A stretch of 64,000 nucleotides of DNA from NCBI RefSeq assembly GCF_000204055.1, contig NW_006768783.1:713985-777984 (forward strand), in the 5' to 3' direction. The notes beneath the pieces were generated by a model, which saw nothing but the letters and a program-made list of their open reading frames with translations, was not told the DNA's origin and searched no databases. The first letter of the stretch is position 1. Each line of letters opens with the position of its first letter. The position numbers were made by a program, and so were the translations under genes. This DNA is from Melampsora larici-populina 98AG31 (taxonomy: Eukaryota > Basidiomycota > Pucciniomycetes > Pucciniales > Melampsoraceae). Below are positions 1 to 11,420 of this stretch, in pieces.

Positions 1-2004
1 AATGATTCAAAAGTAACCATTACTCATGATGCATCTTTTAGAGAGGATGTTTATCCATTCACTCGACTACCCGTCTTCGACATTTCACATCTGACGGTGG
101 AAGATGATGAAGTTCAAACTCTACCACTTATCACTGAACCTGTCCCCGTACCGTCCAACAATGACGACGATCCTCAACATAATGTTGATCAAATTATACA
201 GATTGAACATCATGAAGAACAACCCATTCCCAATATGCGACCTATCACCCCACCAAATTTACCTCGTCGGTCAGATCGTGAGATTCGTCCGGTCGTCCGA
301 TACGTACCTCATTCCACTGTTCATTCTAGTGTAGCCTATTGGCAGGACGACTGTTTCATCGATAAAGACGACATTTGTGCATATGCATTTGCTGCACAAT
401 CAACCATTCGATTAGTCACTGAACCAGGAAGCTACAAGCAGGCTATGAAAACTCCTGAACGTGATAACTGGTCAGCAGCTTGCGATAAAGAGATTGGCAA
501 CATGGAACGTAAGAAGGTCTGGGTGCTTGTAGATTGACCAACGGATGCACCGGTGGTTGGCTCAAGATGGCATTTTAAGGTTAAACACCGCCCAGATGGC
601 TCTATTATTAAACATAAAGCTCGCATTGTTGCTAAAGGCTTTACACAAACTTTCGGTGTTGATTATGAAGAGACTTATGCGCCTACTGGAAAGCCTGCTT
701 CCTTCTGCATCATTGTGTGTATAGCAGCTGTTAATGGTTGGGCTGTTCATGGGATGGATGCAGTCGCAGCTTTCTTAAATTCACCTCTCAAAGAACGAGT
801 TTATATGGAACAACCCGAAGGGTATATCAAACCACGTAATATGAAGAAAGTATGCCTCTTGTTACAGGCATTGTATGGATTGAAGCAGTCAGCTCACGAG
901 TGGAATGATGAATTTAGAACTATCTTAATCAGAATTGGTTTCTTTCAGGCAGAAGGCGATGAATGTGTCTATATCCGTTGACGTTCTTCTACCGACATCA
1001 TTCTGTTTTATTTGCACGTTGACGACATGGCTATTACTGGTACTCATGCTTCTATTCCTCTATTCAAGAAAGAAATAAGTCAATTTTGGGAAATGGAGGA
1101 TCTCGGCGAGGTATTGTGTGTTGTTGGGATAGAAACTCTTAGATTATCAGATCATCATTATGCTATTCACCAGCGTTCTATGACTGAATCCTTGCTTCTT
1201 CGATTTAACCTTGCGGATTGTAAAGCAGCTTCGACTCCAGTTCAAGGTGGCCTTAAACTTTTGAAATCAACACCGGAAGAAGCTACTGAATTTGCTAAAC
1301 GTGAAGAACCTTATCGGTCAGGGGTAGGCAGTCTTATGTATATATCTCAATGTACACGTCCCGATATTGCCTATGCTGTGGGTGTACTGTCTCAACATTT
1401 AGACACTCCTTGTCAACAACATTGGGACGCTTTTCGCCACGTCTTGCGTTACTTGAAAGGTACTTTGAACTTAGGAATTCATTATCATGCTGGAGATCTC
1501 GAGCCATTCAAGATGTTATCAAGCTGGAATGTTCCGACCACCAACGTTGATTCCGACTGGGCAGGTTGTAAAAATTCAAGACGTTCGACTACTGGTTATA
1601 TAACAACATTGTTTGGTGGTGCTATATCGTGGAGATCACGACTTCAGCAAACTGTAGCTTTATCATCTACTGAAGCGGAATATCGTGCGACAACAGAGGC
1701 TGGACAGGAGGTACAATGGTTGAGAAATTTGTTAAAGGATGTAGGATTAGTATGGGAAGGACCAATTAGTATAAATTGCGATAATTTAGGAGCTATAGAT
1801 CTATCTTCAAATGCAGTGAATCATGGAAGAACGAAACATATTGACATTGAACACCATTGGATCAGAGAACAAGTCAATCAAAAACGCATTACATTAACTT
1901 ATTGTAAATCAGCTGACATGACCGCGGATTTATTAACAAAGCCGCTGCATCCTGGCCCTTTTTGGCAACATATGAAGAGTATAGGAGTTAAGCGATGTCT
2001 TTAG
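1..2004 (+). pseudogene. Ty1/Copia polyprotein, 3' part (RT-RNase H), two in-frame stops
   Basis: The window opens inside a Copia pol gene. One reading frame (phase of position 97) runs to a TAA at 2002-2004. It is broken by TGA at 535-537 and TGA at 979-981 with no frame change. In order it shows the linker after integrase, the start of reverse transcriptase (a KQAM motif, then RWHFKVK and ARIVAKGF), the RT active site HVDDMAITG near 1018, the SLMYISQCTRPD block, and RNase H with DSDWAGCKNSRRSTTGY and SSTEAEYRATTEAGQE. Alignment by eye with the intact Copia protein at 56260-60891 puts Arg or Ile residues near the stops, so CGA-to-TGA changes are plausible for both. The protein would have copied element RNA into DNA. 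This copy cannot make it without readthrough. The 5' half lies outside the window. Confidence 0.93.
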
Positions 2005-2025
2005 CGTGTCTTGATTGAGGGGGTG

Positions 2026-2452
2026 TGTTGAAAGACAATCAAGACAGGTACATTACTTAGGTTGGATTTCGGTTGGAGTTTTGGTTATGTAATACGATGA
2101 CGTCGATGATGTTTATTAACTAGTGTTCCTGAATTGATTGTAGTTATCTTTGTGTGCGAATCCTTTGATCCTGCTCTCTTTCCTAATCTGCTGGAAAGAG
2201 AACTTCCTATCAGATCACAGTCACGAGCTTTAATAGCTCATCATTATTCGTTCTCATCTTTTATATTTCCCTCCCACGAATTAGGTTAGTCAAGGGTCTG
2301 CATACCCAAGACTGTGAGGAGAAGAGTGCACGCTAATTTCGCACTGGTTATTAGGTTAGTCAAGGGTCTGCATACCCAAGACTGTGAGGAGAAGAGTGCA
2401 CACTAATTTCGCACTGGTTATTAGGATTCCCCAATCGTTCAAGCCATTTACA
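2026..2452 (+). repeat. 3' LTR of the truncated Copia element
   Basis: A purine tract (GAGGGGG, 2017-2023) sits just before a TG start, the same arrangement as before the right LTR of the intact Copia element. The LTR probably ends with CA at 2451-2452. It holds a 70-bp tandem duplication (2281-2350 and 2351-2420, one mismatch seen) and a TATA-like stretch near 2260. The 5' LTR is outside the window, so neither the end nor a target-site duplication can be checked. Confidence 0.7.
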
Positions 2453-3315
2453 ATCAGCTAACTTGATAAGACCCTTAGCCAGACACCTTATCCTTGCAAG
2501 CTTGGGTGTCTGGATATGCACCGGTAAATCTTTGGCCTTCCTTGCTGGGCAAGCAGGGGGCTCTGAGTTTGAGCTTGGCATGGAGGATGTTCACCACTGC
2601 AAGTCATCCCACTTCCCCTCAATAGATCCTTGTGCCATTGTTTACTGGAGATACCTAAGTCAATTTATATTCCCATCAAGGTTCTTTGCATACCCCTCCA
2701 AGTCTTTTCAGGAAAGAAAGAAGGCTTTGTAAAGTTGTAATGTGGCTACAGTCACTAAATGCACTTTTACAATATAATTTACAAAGGACCTCAATGATCA
2801 CAACCCTTGTTCCATTGCAAGAGGACTGATGTTTACCGTTGAACTTTGTGCAGGAGCAAAGTTGTTGACTGCATTGATCTCAGTATTTTGCTCTCCTCAG
2901 GAATGAATTAGAGCTTCAACTACAGAAGATCCATTATTGTAGAGGTGTACTAGTAGGGCTTTTTGGCTCCCTGCTCATTCATCAACAGGAAGCAATATAT
3001 CACAAGCTTCTCTCCAGGGCACTGGACATTCAAGTTCAATGGCACCTTGCAAGAATTTGGGACTTGTGTCACTCTAGCTTCATCAACATTTGCTAAGCAC
3101 ATAGACCACTTGGAACTCTTGTGACTCTATCATTTTCAAACCACAATCCTACCAAACAGACTGCCTCTGATGAAATTCAAGCTTTCATTCCAAAGAGCCA
3201 AATCACTCTAGATATCCCAGAAGAAGCATAGTCTTTCCAGAGAGCTTGATGTTTATTTGAAAGAATCAGGAGTCGTTGCAATGCTTGAGGTCTTGGTGGG
3301 ACCCAAATCCAAGGG
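2453..3315. other. Intergenic, nothing recognised
   Basis: Short open frames occur (for example 2463-2732 on plus) but none carries a recognisable motif or splice structure. I see no repeat longer than a few tens of bases. Confidence 0.5.
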
Positions 3316-3320
3316 CTGAG

Positions 3321-4284
3321 TGTCAGCCCCGAGTACATATACATGTACCCAAAACTAACCTGTAACAGTAAAAAACATATGTATAAGATTAATTACATGT
3401 TACATACTGAGCATAGACTGTATGTAACATGTAATACAATGTATCAAAACCTTTATTACATATACATGAACATGTAAAACAACATGTAATATGTAACAAA
3501 ACACCATTTACACCTCATAACTCAGTGTCAAGAGTTAAATGTTTATATTACATACCACACATAAGATGTATATGTAATTAAGCATGACTAGTAACAATCA
3601 TTACTACATGTCAATAACTAACCCTGAACCAATGTAGTGATAATAACAAATATCACTACAGTTAGGTTTAGAGAGGAGAGTATATAAACCCCTCCTCTCT
3701 CAGCCTTCAGAGATTCCTCCAAGAAATTATTGCCCACTACTTTTAAAGAACAATATAAGTTCAACTGAAGTAAATATCAAGAGTCTTATACAAATAAGAC
3801 TAGTGATAAGCTTCATCAACTTTAATCAGCTTCCTGATTAAAAGTAGGTAATACAATTCTTCACTCCCCTCTGGATCCTCTACTTCCCCTAAGTAGAAAC
3901 CCAATCAAGGCTAGTGACCTCCAACAACTCCAGGCTAGTTACCTTCAGAAGAACTTCAGGCTGGTGACCTTAAGAATAACCCCAAGTTGGTGACTTTAAG
4001 GACAACCAGATTGGTGAACTAACTCACTCTTTGATCTGTTACAATAAAGATTAAAGGAAGGTCCAGGATCCAACCTTCACTTATAATAATAACATTTTAT
4101 TATAAATACTAAATCTCCTCTTCAGGAGTCAATTAACTGAAGTCTGTCTGGGTTTGTCCAAACAGACTGTCAGTCCTTTTTTTTCTTCCTTTCTTTTTCC
4201 TTCTTTACTTCAATTTGTACCTACTACATATTTGAAATAAAGAAGTTAAAATTAAGAAACCTACCATTTACCATTTGGTGAGCA
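3321..4284 (+). repeat. Probable solo LTR
   Basis: The block starts TGTCAG and ends GAGCA, flanked on both sides by the 5-bp direct repeat CTGAG (3316-3320 and 4285-4289). It contains many TACATGTAA-like motifs at its 5' end, a TATA box (TATATAAAC near 3680), and about four imperfect roughly 30-bp units of the type GGCTAGTGACC between 3905 and 4025. No internal retrotransposon sequence adjoins it, so it reads as a solo LTR left after LTR-LTR recombination. The orientation follows the TATA box. Confidence 0.6.
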
Positions 4285-4289
4285 CTGAG

Positions 4290-5627
4290 TACTCCTACAA
4301 AGAGCACCCAGCTCTCACACTGAGGTTGAATCTTGACATGGCTATGTCTACACTCCCTGGGAGCTATGTGCATTATTGTCTTGGGAAAAAAGAAGGCCTG
4401 GTTTGTGAATCACTCTTCTGGTATTTGTCAATCCTGTCTTCCTTGAGACAACCAGAAATCTACCACCTTTGAACAAAATCTGATTTATATAGCACATGAA
4501 CCAGCCTCAATCATCCATCAAACCACCCACTTCTTTGCAAAGTTTTGATGAAGGGATATCAGGAAGTTCAGTCAGTCATGTGGAATTTATGGAATGGCAA
4601 AAGCCCAAGGACCTGATGCCACACCCAAAACTCAAGCAGGAGAATTGAATCACAGGTGCCAGAAGATGATGTCACATAGAGGTAAGAACCCAAAACTTTC
4701 TCAACATCTCTAAAGGAAGAACAGATATCTTTCAGTTTTCTTTCTGTAAAAAGTTTGGTAGTTGTAAACAAGGAACTCAAGCATTCACAGTTCAAGTTTG
4801 TATGAGCCTTTCTTACACACAGATATGTAATCAGTATGGCTTCCCCTTTTGTTGTGATACTGATGCATACATGTGACCCTGCATCCTTTAGAATAATGTG
4901 TTTGATCCACGCAAGATCAAAGAGGCAAATAAACAAGTCTTTTGATTGAGCCAGTTTCTCAATTCTGCCAAAAGTTGGCCATGGCCAATGGAGACGCATT
5001 GAAGTAACACACAGTGAGTTTTTTTAAGTCAAGGTAATTGGTCTCTTCTCACATTAATTTATCCCACCAATATGTTATGCAATACAAAGAAGTTCACTAG
5101 ACACGGGATTTCTTTTTCATTTCATGATATTGTTTCCACCATTTCAGATAAATCATGAATTGAAGACCAGTAGTTTTGCTTGTTTGATGCTTGAATTTCA
5201 TACATGTACTCTTTGAAACTTAACTATGATTTGAAAGTCCAGTCACAATGATCTCATTGGCTTTCCCCCCAAGCTGAACAGACATGATTGTGTCACACTA
5301 CTTTGAGATGAAAATGTTGCCACTATCCATACTGCACAATACAATCCATACAAAGGAAAGTTTTTTCTATGAATGGTAATCCAACAGTTCAAGACAAATT
5401 GATATCAAAATACACAGTCACCAGCATCAAGAGCTTTGTTGTACTCAAAATATCCAGGATATAATCAAATGCAAACAAATCCACCAGCTGTATTCTTTCT
5501 ATGAAATCACTTGCACATGATCCCAAAAACTGTAACACTGGGATACATCTTGTCCAGGCCAATGCCATGGAAATTGTGTAAATTATATTCAGAGACAAAC
5601 TATAGTCTAGTGATATTGAGCTCTGGG
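4290..5627. other. Intergenic, nothing recognised
   Basis: A 143-codon minus-strand open frame (4568-4999) lacks recognisable domains. Its leucine, cysteine and phenylalanine-rich composition is typical of chance frames in AT-rich DNA. No RNA gene or long repeat was seen. Confidence 0.45.
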
Positions 5628-5820
5628 CACTGCCAACATAGATACCTCGGGTTGCGGAATCTGAGGCATCATTGGAGGTAAGACCTCGGACAAGGTCTGT
5701 CCAAGGTAATCTTCTGCGCTGGGAATCACCTCGGATCAAAACCTCGGACAGCTTCTGTCAGAGGCTGGTAATCCGATAATACCCCGGATTGTAAAATCTG
5801 AGGTAAATATGTTGGTGGTG
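5628..5820. mobile_element. CACTA-type MITE, copy 1
   Basis: The element is 193 bp and begins CACTGCCAACATAGAT. Its right end is the diverged inverse ...AAATATGTTGGTGGTG. The trinucleotide GGG flanks both ends (5625-5627 and 5821-5823). The interior repeats CCTCGGA and CAAGG-like motifs in both orientations, as in subterminal regions of CACTA elements. It is related along its length to the copies at 7009-7206 and 42094-42291. There is no coding capacity, so it would depend on a transposase elsewhere. Confidence 0.8.
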
Positions 5821-5823
5821 GGG

Positions 5824-7005
5824 AGGTGTATTTTGAAATCAAACATGAAACTTAGGTCTTGTATTTAATATATGCTTGCCATTGAGCCATACTTCATCTC
5901 CCTTAAAATCAAACTTCTCCTTGATAACCACTGGTGAAATGCTTTAATTTGGGTCAAGTATCTACATTAAATAGTAGAAAGGCAAAGACCTGGACAGAAA
6001 GGTGTACCTATGAGCTCTAGGTGAACTTGACAAAAAAGAAAATGGGCAGAAAAACTTGACACCTTACCTGTGATAAAGCAGGAAGAGAGAAAGAGAACTA
6101 TGCTGGAGATGTGAGCACTTATCCAGGAAAAAAACTTATGAAGAGAAAAGGAAGACCTTCCTTTGCATTGATTGCATTCCTGACAGTGAGCAACAAACTC
6201 AGAGCTTGAGAGGGGCAAGGTATATAAGTCAAAAAACAAACAAGAGTGATACAAAAAAATTGATAAGAAGCTGTTTGGCTAATTGGGTTGTCAATATTGT
6301 AAATAGTGAACCGGGGTAATCAGGTGTAGCACAGGCAAATACAGAAACAAGCCTCAAGCTTCAGAAAGCTACTAAAAAAGTAACACACCTGTAAGCAATG
6401 CAACAGGGGAAACATAGGCAACACAAGTTGAACAGAAAAGTGAGTATGTAATAAAGAACTGATGAAAATGTAGGAGTTTGTAAAAACTTGTAGATGAGTA
6501 GTGTGAGACACTTACAATTTCTGTCCAATGAGGAAAGAAACTGAGTGTTACAGTGGAAATTTGTCAATTGAAAATTGATAAGACACAGGCAACACACATA
6601 GAAAAAAAAGAACACGGGTTGAAAGCAATCTATCCCCGAAGAATCAAAGACTTTAAAAACAAATTGGTAGTCATACCATTCACATTGGTAACCAATTTGC
6701 CTCCTAGTCCACTAGTGAGTAATTGAAACTTTGAAATCAAATGGAAATCCTTGAAAAATTTGATTTCCATGAGGTAAAATTAATAGTATCTTGAAGATAA
6801 CACAAAGATAACAAAAACAACACTGTGGTATACTGAGTACCACAGCAAACTCTGACAACTACACAGGAAATAGACCACATGTAGATGCCCATATGGAGAA
6901 TCAGAAACACAAATCTATCAATCCAAAAAAGCAGGGATGAGAGCTGCACTCAATCCCTTAAAATCTCCTGAATTCTTTCCTTTTGAATAAAATAAATTGG
7001 GTGTG
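5824..7005. other. Intergenic, nothing recognised
   Basis: The stretch between the first two MITE copies has several minus-strand frames of 60-95 codons rich in Phe, Leu and Cys. None has a recognisable domain. I see no structured repeat. Confidence 0.45.
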
Positions 7006-7008
7006 TCT

Positions 7009-7206
7009 CACCACCAACATAAAGGCCTCAGGTCAAGGAATCCCAGGTATCATTGGATGCAAATCCTTGGAAAGATCTTGTGTGAGATAGTTGTCTGAGG
7101 GATTGATATGCACCACCTTGGATCAAAACCTTAGGAGCATCTGTCCAAGGCTTCATATCTGAGATTACTTTGGATTTCACAATCTGAGAAAAATATGTTG
7201 GCTGTG
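7009..7206. mobile_element. CACTA-type MITE, copy 2
   Basis: A 198-bp element with ends CACCACCAACATA and TATGTTGGCTGTG, flanked on both sides by TCT (7006-7008 and 7207-7209). The interior carries the same CCTTGG and TCTGAG motifs as copies 1 and 3. It lies immediately beside the Ty3 integrase relic. Confidence 0.8.
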
Positions 7207-7207
7207 T

Positions 7208-7809
7208 CTATTCTAAATCTATCCATACCTTGTTACCACTCACTTCTTTCAAACTATAATCATCCAGTACTCTTATCACACTACATATGAACACTTTTGA
7301 GATTGTGATGTACTTGACACTAATTACCTTGTTCACCACAACATCTTGAACTTCAATTATTGCATTCCAAAGTTTGATTTGCACCTCCTCCAGTTGGTTC
7401 ATCCTCTTGTCTACTGCTGGAAACATCTTCCTTCAGACAGAAAAAAGACAATATCAAACCAATCATCTTCCTTGAATAGGAATGTCTCTATTGATACATG
7501 CAGATTTTTGTTTTGCATGATATGTGAAGATGGTAGCAGGTGATTCAAATTGTCCTGTTGGCCAGCAGCAAAATGCTGTACATTCTGTTCAATGGCTCTG
7601 ATAATGATCTTGTTTTGCTCTTTGGTCTGTCTGTGGGAGGCAGTCAATACTTGTGTTACAATATGAAACTGTGAGTTCATTTCATTTGCGTTGCCTCTAT
7701 CAGACATAATTGAAATTGTGGTCCCATGAATCTTCCATACATTCCCTATTCTTAATGTTGCTAATTCTTCAGATTTCATGTCTTTGTTGTCCTTGATTAA
7801 AAGTGCCAT
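7208..7809 (-). pseudogene. Degenerate Ty3/Gypsy integrase fragment
   Basis: Two overlapping minus-strand frames (7411-7809 and 7208-7426) together resemble the C-terminal half of a Ty3/Gypsy integrase. The segment around WKIHGTTISIMSDRG followed by NSQF matches the block holding the second catalytic Asp. RQTKEQN sits where intact integrases have a His-Pro-Gln...Glu motif, so the catalytic Glu context is altered. FPAVDKRMNQLEEVQ matches the region after the core. The frame change near 7415 and the loss of conserved residues point to an old relic. Its sequence is unlike the intact Gypsy element at 25960-32176, so it belongs to another lineage. Identification is by motif only. Confidence 0.55.
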
Positions 7810-7829
7810 CTTTTTGATCTAGTAACATA

Positions 7830-9590
7830 TGTTTAAATACTACTATAGCCTTTTGAATTTGGCAAAAATGTTATCAATTGTTAGCACACATCTGCCCAGG
7901 TTTCACTGACCCTAACAATACCTGAAGTGTCCTGCCACAAATAGCAAAAGTGGAGCGGCTTGCTCCCCCTGCGCTACGGTCCTAGCCAAAAAGCGGGTAT
8001 AAGCGCTCCACCTGCGCTACCGGGCTCTCTGATTTCCTATGGAAGAGTGCGCTTTTAGTGGGGCAATTGCAAGTCTTGCTGTGCGCTCAAGTTTGGCATG
8101 ATTTTCCCTGTGAGCCAATCTGAAAGATTTTGGAAGCTGTCAAGAGACAAATATCAGAACATGCCTCTTTGAATAGTGGTCAATATTTTATTGCACATGA
8201 ATGATTGAGTTCCAAGGTGGTTGTTTATGTTGATTTACTCCTGAATGTTTGTTTTATGTACCTTCCATATATTGTTTGGCTTCTCCATGCTCATTGCCTA
8301 TACTTATTCTTGTGTTCCCATGAATACAAATTATAGAACAATCTGCCCCGCTCTAAAAGCCAAAGATCATATGTGACGGGGCACAAGCAGGGGAAAAAAG
8401 AAAAAATCAGATTGAAGTGGAGCGCTTCAGGTGTTCACCCTAACCCCTAAGATGCCAGATAGTCTTGATATACATGATTTCTTAGAAAAAATCAGACACT
8501 CTGACAAAACTGCCTGTTTTTAATAATCTTCAATATTAGTTCCAAAGAAGAATTGAGTTTTAAAATGTGCTAATGACTCTGATTGTAATGATAGGGAGTA
8601 ACAATAAAATATGTACTTTGATATGTATTCCAATTTGAGAGTAATGGTTCTAGAATTTCAATGTGAGGTTTTGTCTTAATATGATTTTTTTTGATTGTTT
8701 GATTCAAAACATAAAAAAATCTGAATGTTGAATCCAAAACTTATGTGTACTATAATAAAAAATAATGAAAAAACAATTTTTGGCTTTAAAAAATGAAATA
8801 AATAAAAAATAAAGATTGATAACAAGAAAATTAAATGGATAATAAAATTGATTTAATATATGTTAGAGTGTGAAGTTTTAATGTATTCAATATGTAATAA
8901 TAACTCCTGTTCAGATGATGATTATCAATAATTTCAAAATTTTGATTTTTTTGATTGGTACAAATTCAATAATCTACTCACCACAGTGGTCCGTGGCTTC
9001 TCGCCTCTTGATCACCATGTTGATGTGGTGCTTGCTAGTCAACAAGCGCACATCAGTTGCCTTTGTGTCTCAAAGGCACTCTGTGTGCACTTGTTGGACG
9101 GGCAACTGCCACAAGGACACGGTGGATGGTTCCCACTATAGTCAAATTCAAATTTATTAGTGAAATGATTGGTCAGGAAGGGTCTCAAAATTGCTTATAA
9201 ATCATATTTTTATTGTCATTTCAATTAAATATATATTACATCATTTGATAAGACCAATTATTAGAGGAGAAAAAGTCAAAAAAATAATAAAAGAGTAAAA
9301 ATTAATCAAAAAGAATTAGGAAGGTGGGAATTTATGAAGAAGGGAATTTAGTTTATATCTACAAGAATGGAGTCTGTTATGATCATAAATATCAATGGAG
9401 AACTATCAATTTGAACAAAACCTGACAAAACTCCTTGCCCTGCTCGAAAATTTCATAGTTTTGAGCAGCCAAAGTTTTGGACTTCTGACAATAACTTTCC
9501 AACCTCACATCACTTTTCTGTGATGTAATTCCTTTTCTACAGTCTGTGATTGCTCAGTGATTCAAGCTTAACGACAACCCAATCAAATGA
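7830..9590. other. AT-rich intergenic with GC-rich patches and one hairpin
   Basis: GC-rich patches at about 7945-8080 and 8340-8440 share an AGCGCTCCAC-type word in opposite orientation and may be edges of an old transposon, which I could not delimit. A 25-bp imperfect inverted repeat (9040-9064 and 9072-9096) forms a hairpin with a short loop inside a GC-richer island (8980-9140). The remainder is strongly AT-rich and no gene was recognised. Confidence 0.4.
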
Positions 9591-9596
9591 GTGTTA

Positions 9597-10031
9597 AACC
9601 TTTTAGATGAAGTTCAATCAGAACTTGTTCAGGAAACTTGTGAGAGTGGAAATAGAGAACACTCGAACCTTTTAGATGAAGTTCAATCAGAACTTGTTCA
9701 GGAAACTTGTGAGAGTGGAAATAGAGAACACTCAAACCTATTCCGAACGGGCAAGGATTGGGTCGTGAGGAAATAAACTCAGATGAAAATAATAAAAAGA
9801 GTTTAGATATATTTCTTAATGCACACCTTTTAGATGAAGTTCAATCAGAACTTGTTCAGGAAACTTGTGAGAGTGGAAATAGAGAACACTCGAACCTGAA
9901 GATAACACTAATTAATAAAAGGTGAAAAAGAGAAATGATTAATAGTAACTAGTTGCTAACCTATTCCGAACGGGCAAGGATTGGGTTGTGAGGAAATAAA
10001 CTCAGATGAAAATAATAAAAAGAGTTTAGAT
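9597..10031. repeat. Interleaved local duplications (69-bp and 71-bp units)
   Basis: Unit A (69 bp, starting TTTTAGATGAAG) occurs at 9601-9669, 9670-9738 and 9828-9896. Unit B (71 bp, starting CTATTCCGAACGGG) occurs at 9738-9808 and 9961-10031. The copies are nearly identical. Two tandem A units read through in frame as a 23-residue repeat, LLDEVQSELVQ plus ETCESGNREHSN. No longer gene surrounds them, so the frame may be accidental. Confidence 0.8.
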
Positions 10032-10930
10032 GAAGAAAAAGGGAACAACATTCTTTCAGACAAAGTGAAAATACAAATAGGTGAAAATTGTTGACCATTT
10101 TTTCCCAATCCGGCATAACTCTCCTTTCATCTCTACGTTTTGCCTCTACGCCTCTTTCCATCCCAATCCGTCATAAACAGGTTCAACTTGTGGTTTTCTA
10201 CTTAGGTTAACAGGTAAGGGTGAAGTAGCTATCGTTCAAGAATCAGCAGTTGGTAATCCATCTCCCCATCATATTGACTTGATCATCTTGGGAAGAACAG
10301 ATTCAGCAAGATCATCATCCAATTTGCAAGCTAGAACATGTTCAACAATTATTAGAAACTGGACAACAATGTTTGAAACTCAAACCAAAAACAACTCAAT
10401 CATTACTTACTTCACCTTCATAATCAAATCACCAGTCAGACTCATCACTTAAATTAATTTATAATACATGCTATTATTAATAAAATTGGATTAATACTAT
10501 CACTTTTGACTAGATTACTCACTTTGATCATTGGTTTATTTTTATTTATTCAGGTTTTTATTCATTCTGACCATTCTGATTTGACATAATTACCATGAAG
10601 GTTGGTTCATTTTGTTTCTATTGAAACCATTTGCTTCAACAACAACCAACTAACTGCATTGATTTGACAGATGGTCAATCATTTGATCACGGAATTATCC
10701 AGAGTTTTGTTATAATCCATATTGATTATTTGCACAAATTGAAACACCACAACCACTCCAAACAAAGTCAAGATACAAAGAACAATGGATAGTCAAGAAT
10801 CCACAACATAGAAAAAGAGGAAAGAATGAAGGAAAACAATTTGGACAAACCTCAAAATTACATTTTTTATCACATTTTTTAAACAGAATTGAACATAAAT
10901 GGTTAATAGATAAAACAATCATTTCAACTT
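10032..10930. other. Intergenic, nothing recognised
   Basis: AT-rich sequence. Short frames on both strands show no domain. The end (10925-10934) has an AACTTACAG 3' splice-like signal leading into the possible XPD exon described separately. Confidence 0.4.
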
Positions 10931-10934
10931 ACAG

Positions 10935-11034
10935 GGTTGGAACTCAAACGAGCTGAGGATGAGGCTGGTGTGAGCACAACCCCCAATAAGTATCTATCAC
11001 TACCGGCTTCGTAGGTACTTACTTTATCAAAGCC
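10935..11034 (+). pseudogene. Possible upstream exon of the RAD3/XPD pseudogene
   Basis: After an ACAG acceptor at 10934 a frame reads GLELKRAEDEAGVSTTP. This fits the position and character of the XPD segment that precedes the conserved GNIRRA block, which in turn resumes at 18700 on the far side of the PIF transposon. If correct, the transposon landed inside the gene. Similarity over so short a stretch is weak. Confidence 0.35.
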
Positions 11035-11420
11035 TAAGGGCACGTTTGGTACGGCTTAATTTAAGCTACTTATGTCGAAATTCGACTTTCATAAGTCGAA
11101 TTTCGAAAAGCCCGTTTGGCACAGAAATTCTCGAACTTTCCAAAGGTACTTATGGTACCGATAAGTAGCTTATATTGCTACTTAAAATAAAGAGCTCAAG
11201 AGCTCCTTATTTTTTTAATAAGCTACTTATCCGAGCCAAAATCAGGCCTTTCTCGTTTTTTTTCCAAAAACGGACAAGTCCACATTTCAATACCCCCCTC
11301 CTGATTTCAACTCCCATTAACCTTGTCTTCCAAACCCACTCGATATTTCTCGTTTCACTTTTCATCATCAATCGGCACACACCACCTCCCATCCCATACT
11401 TCGCCTATCTTTGCTCTACC

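Noticed and set aside
4568..4999. 143-codon minus-strand frame as a gene
   Set aside because: No recognisable domain, splice structure or coding-like composition. Probably a chance frame in AT-rich DNA.
7930..8440. Transposon delimited by AGCGCTCCAC words
   Set aside because: The inverted words do not extend into convincing terminal repeats and no target duplication was found.
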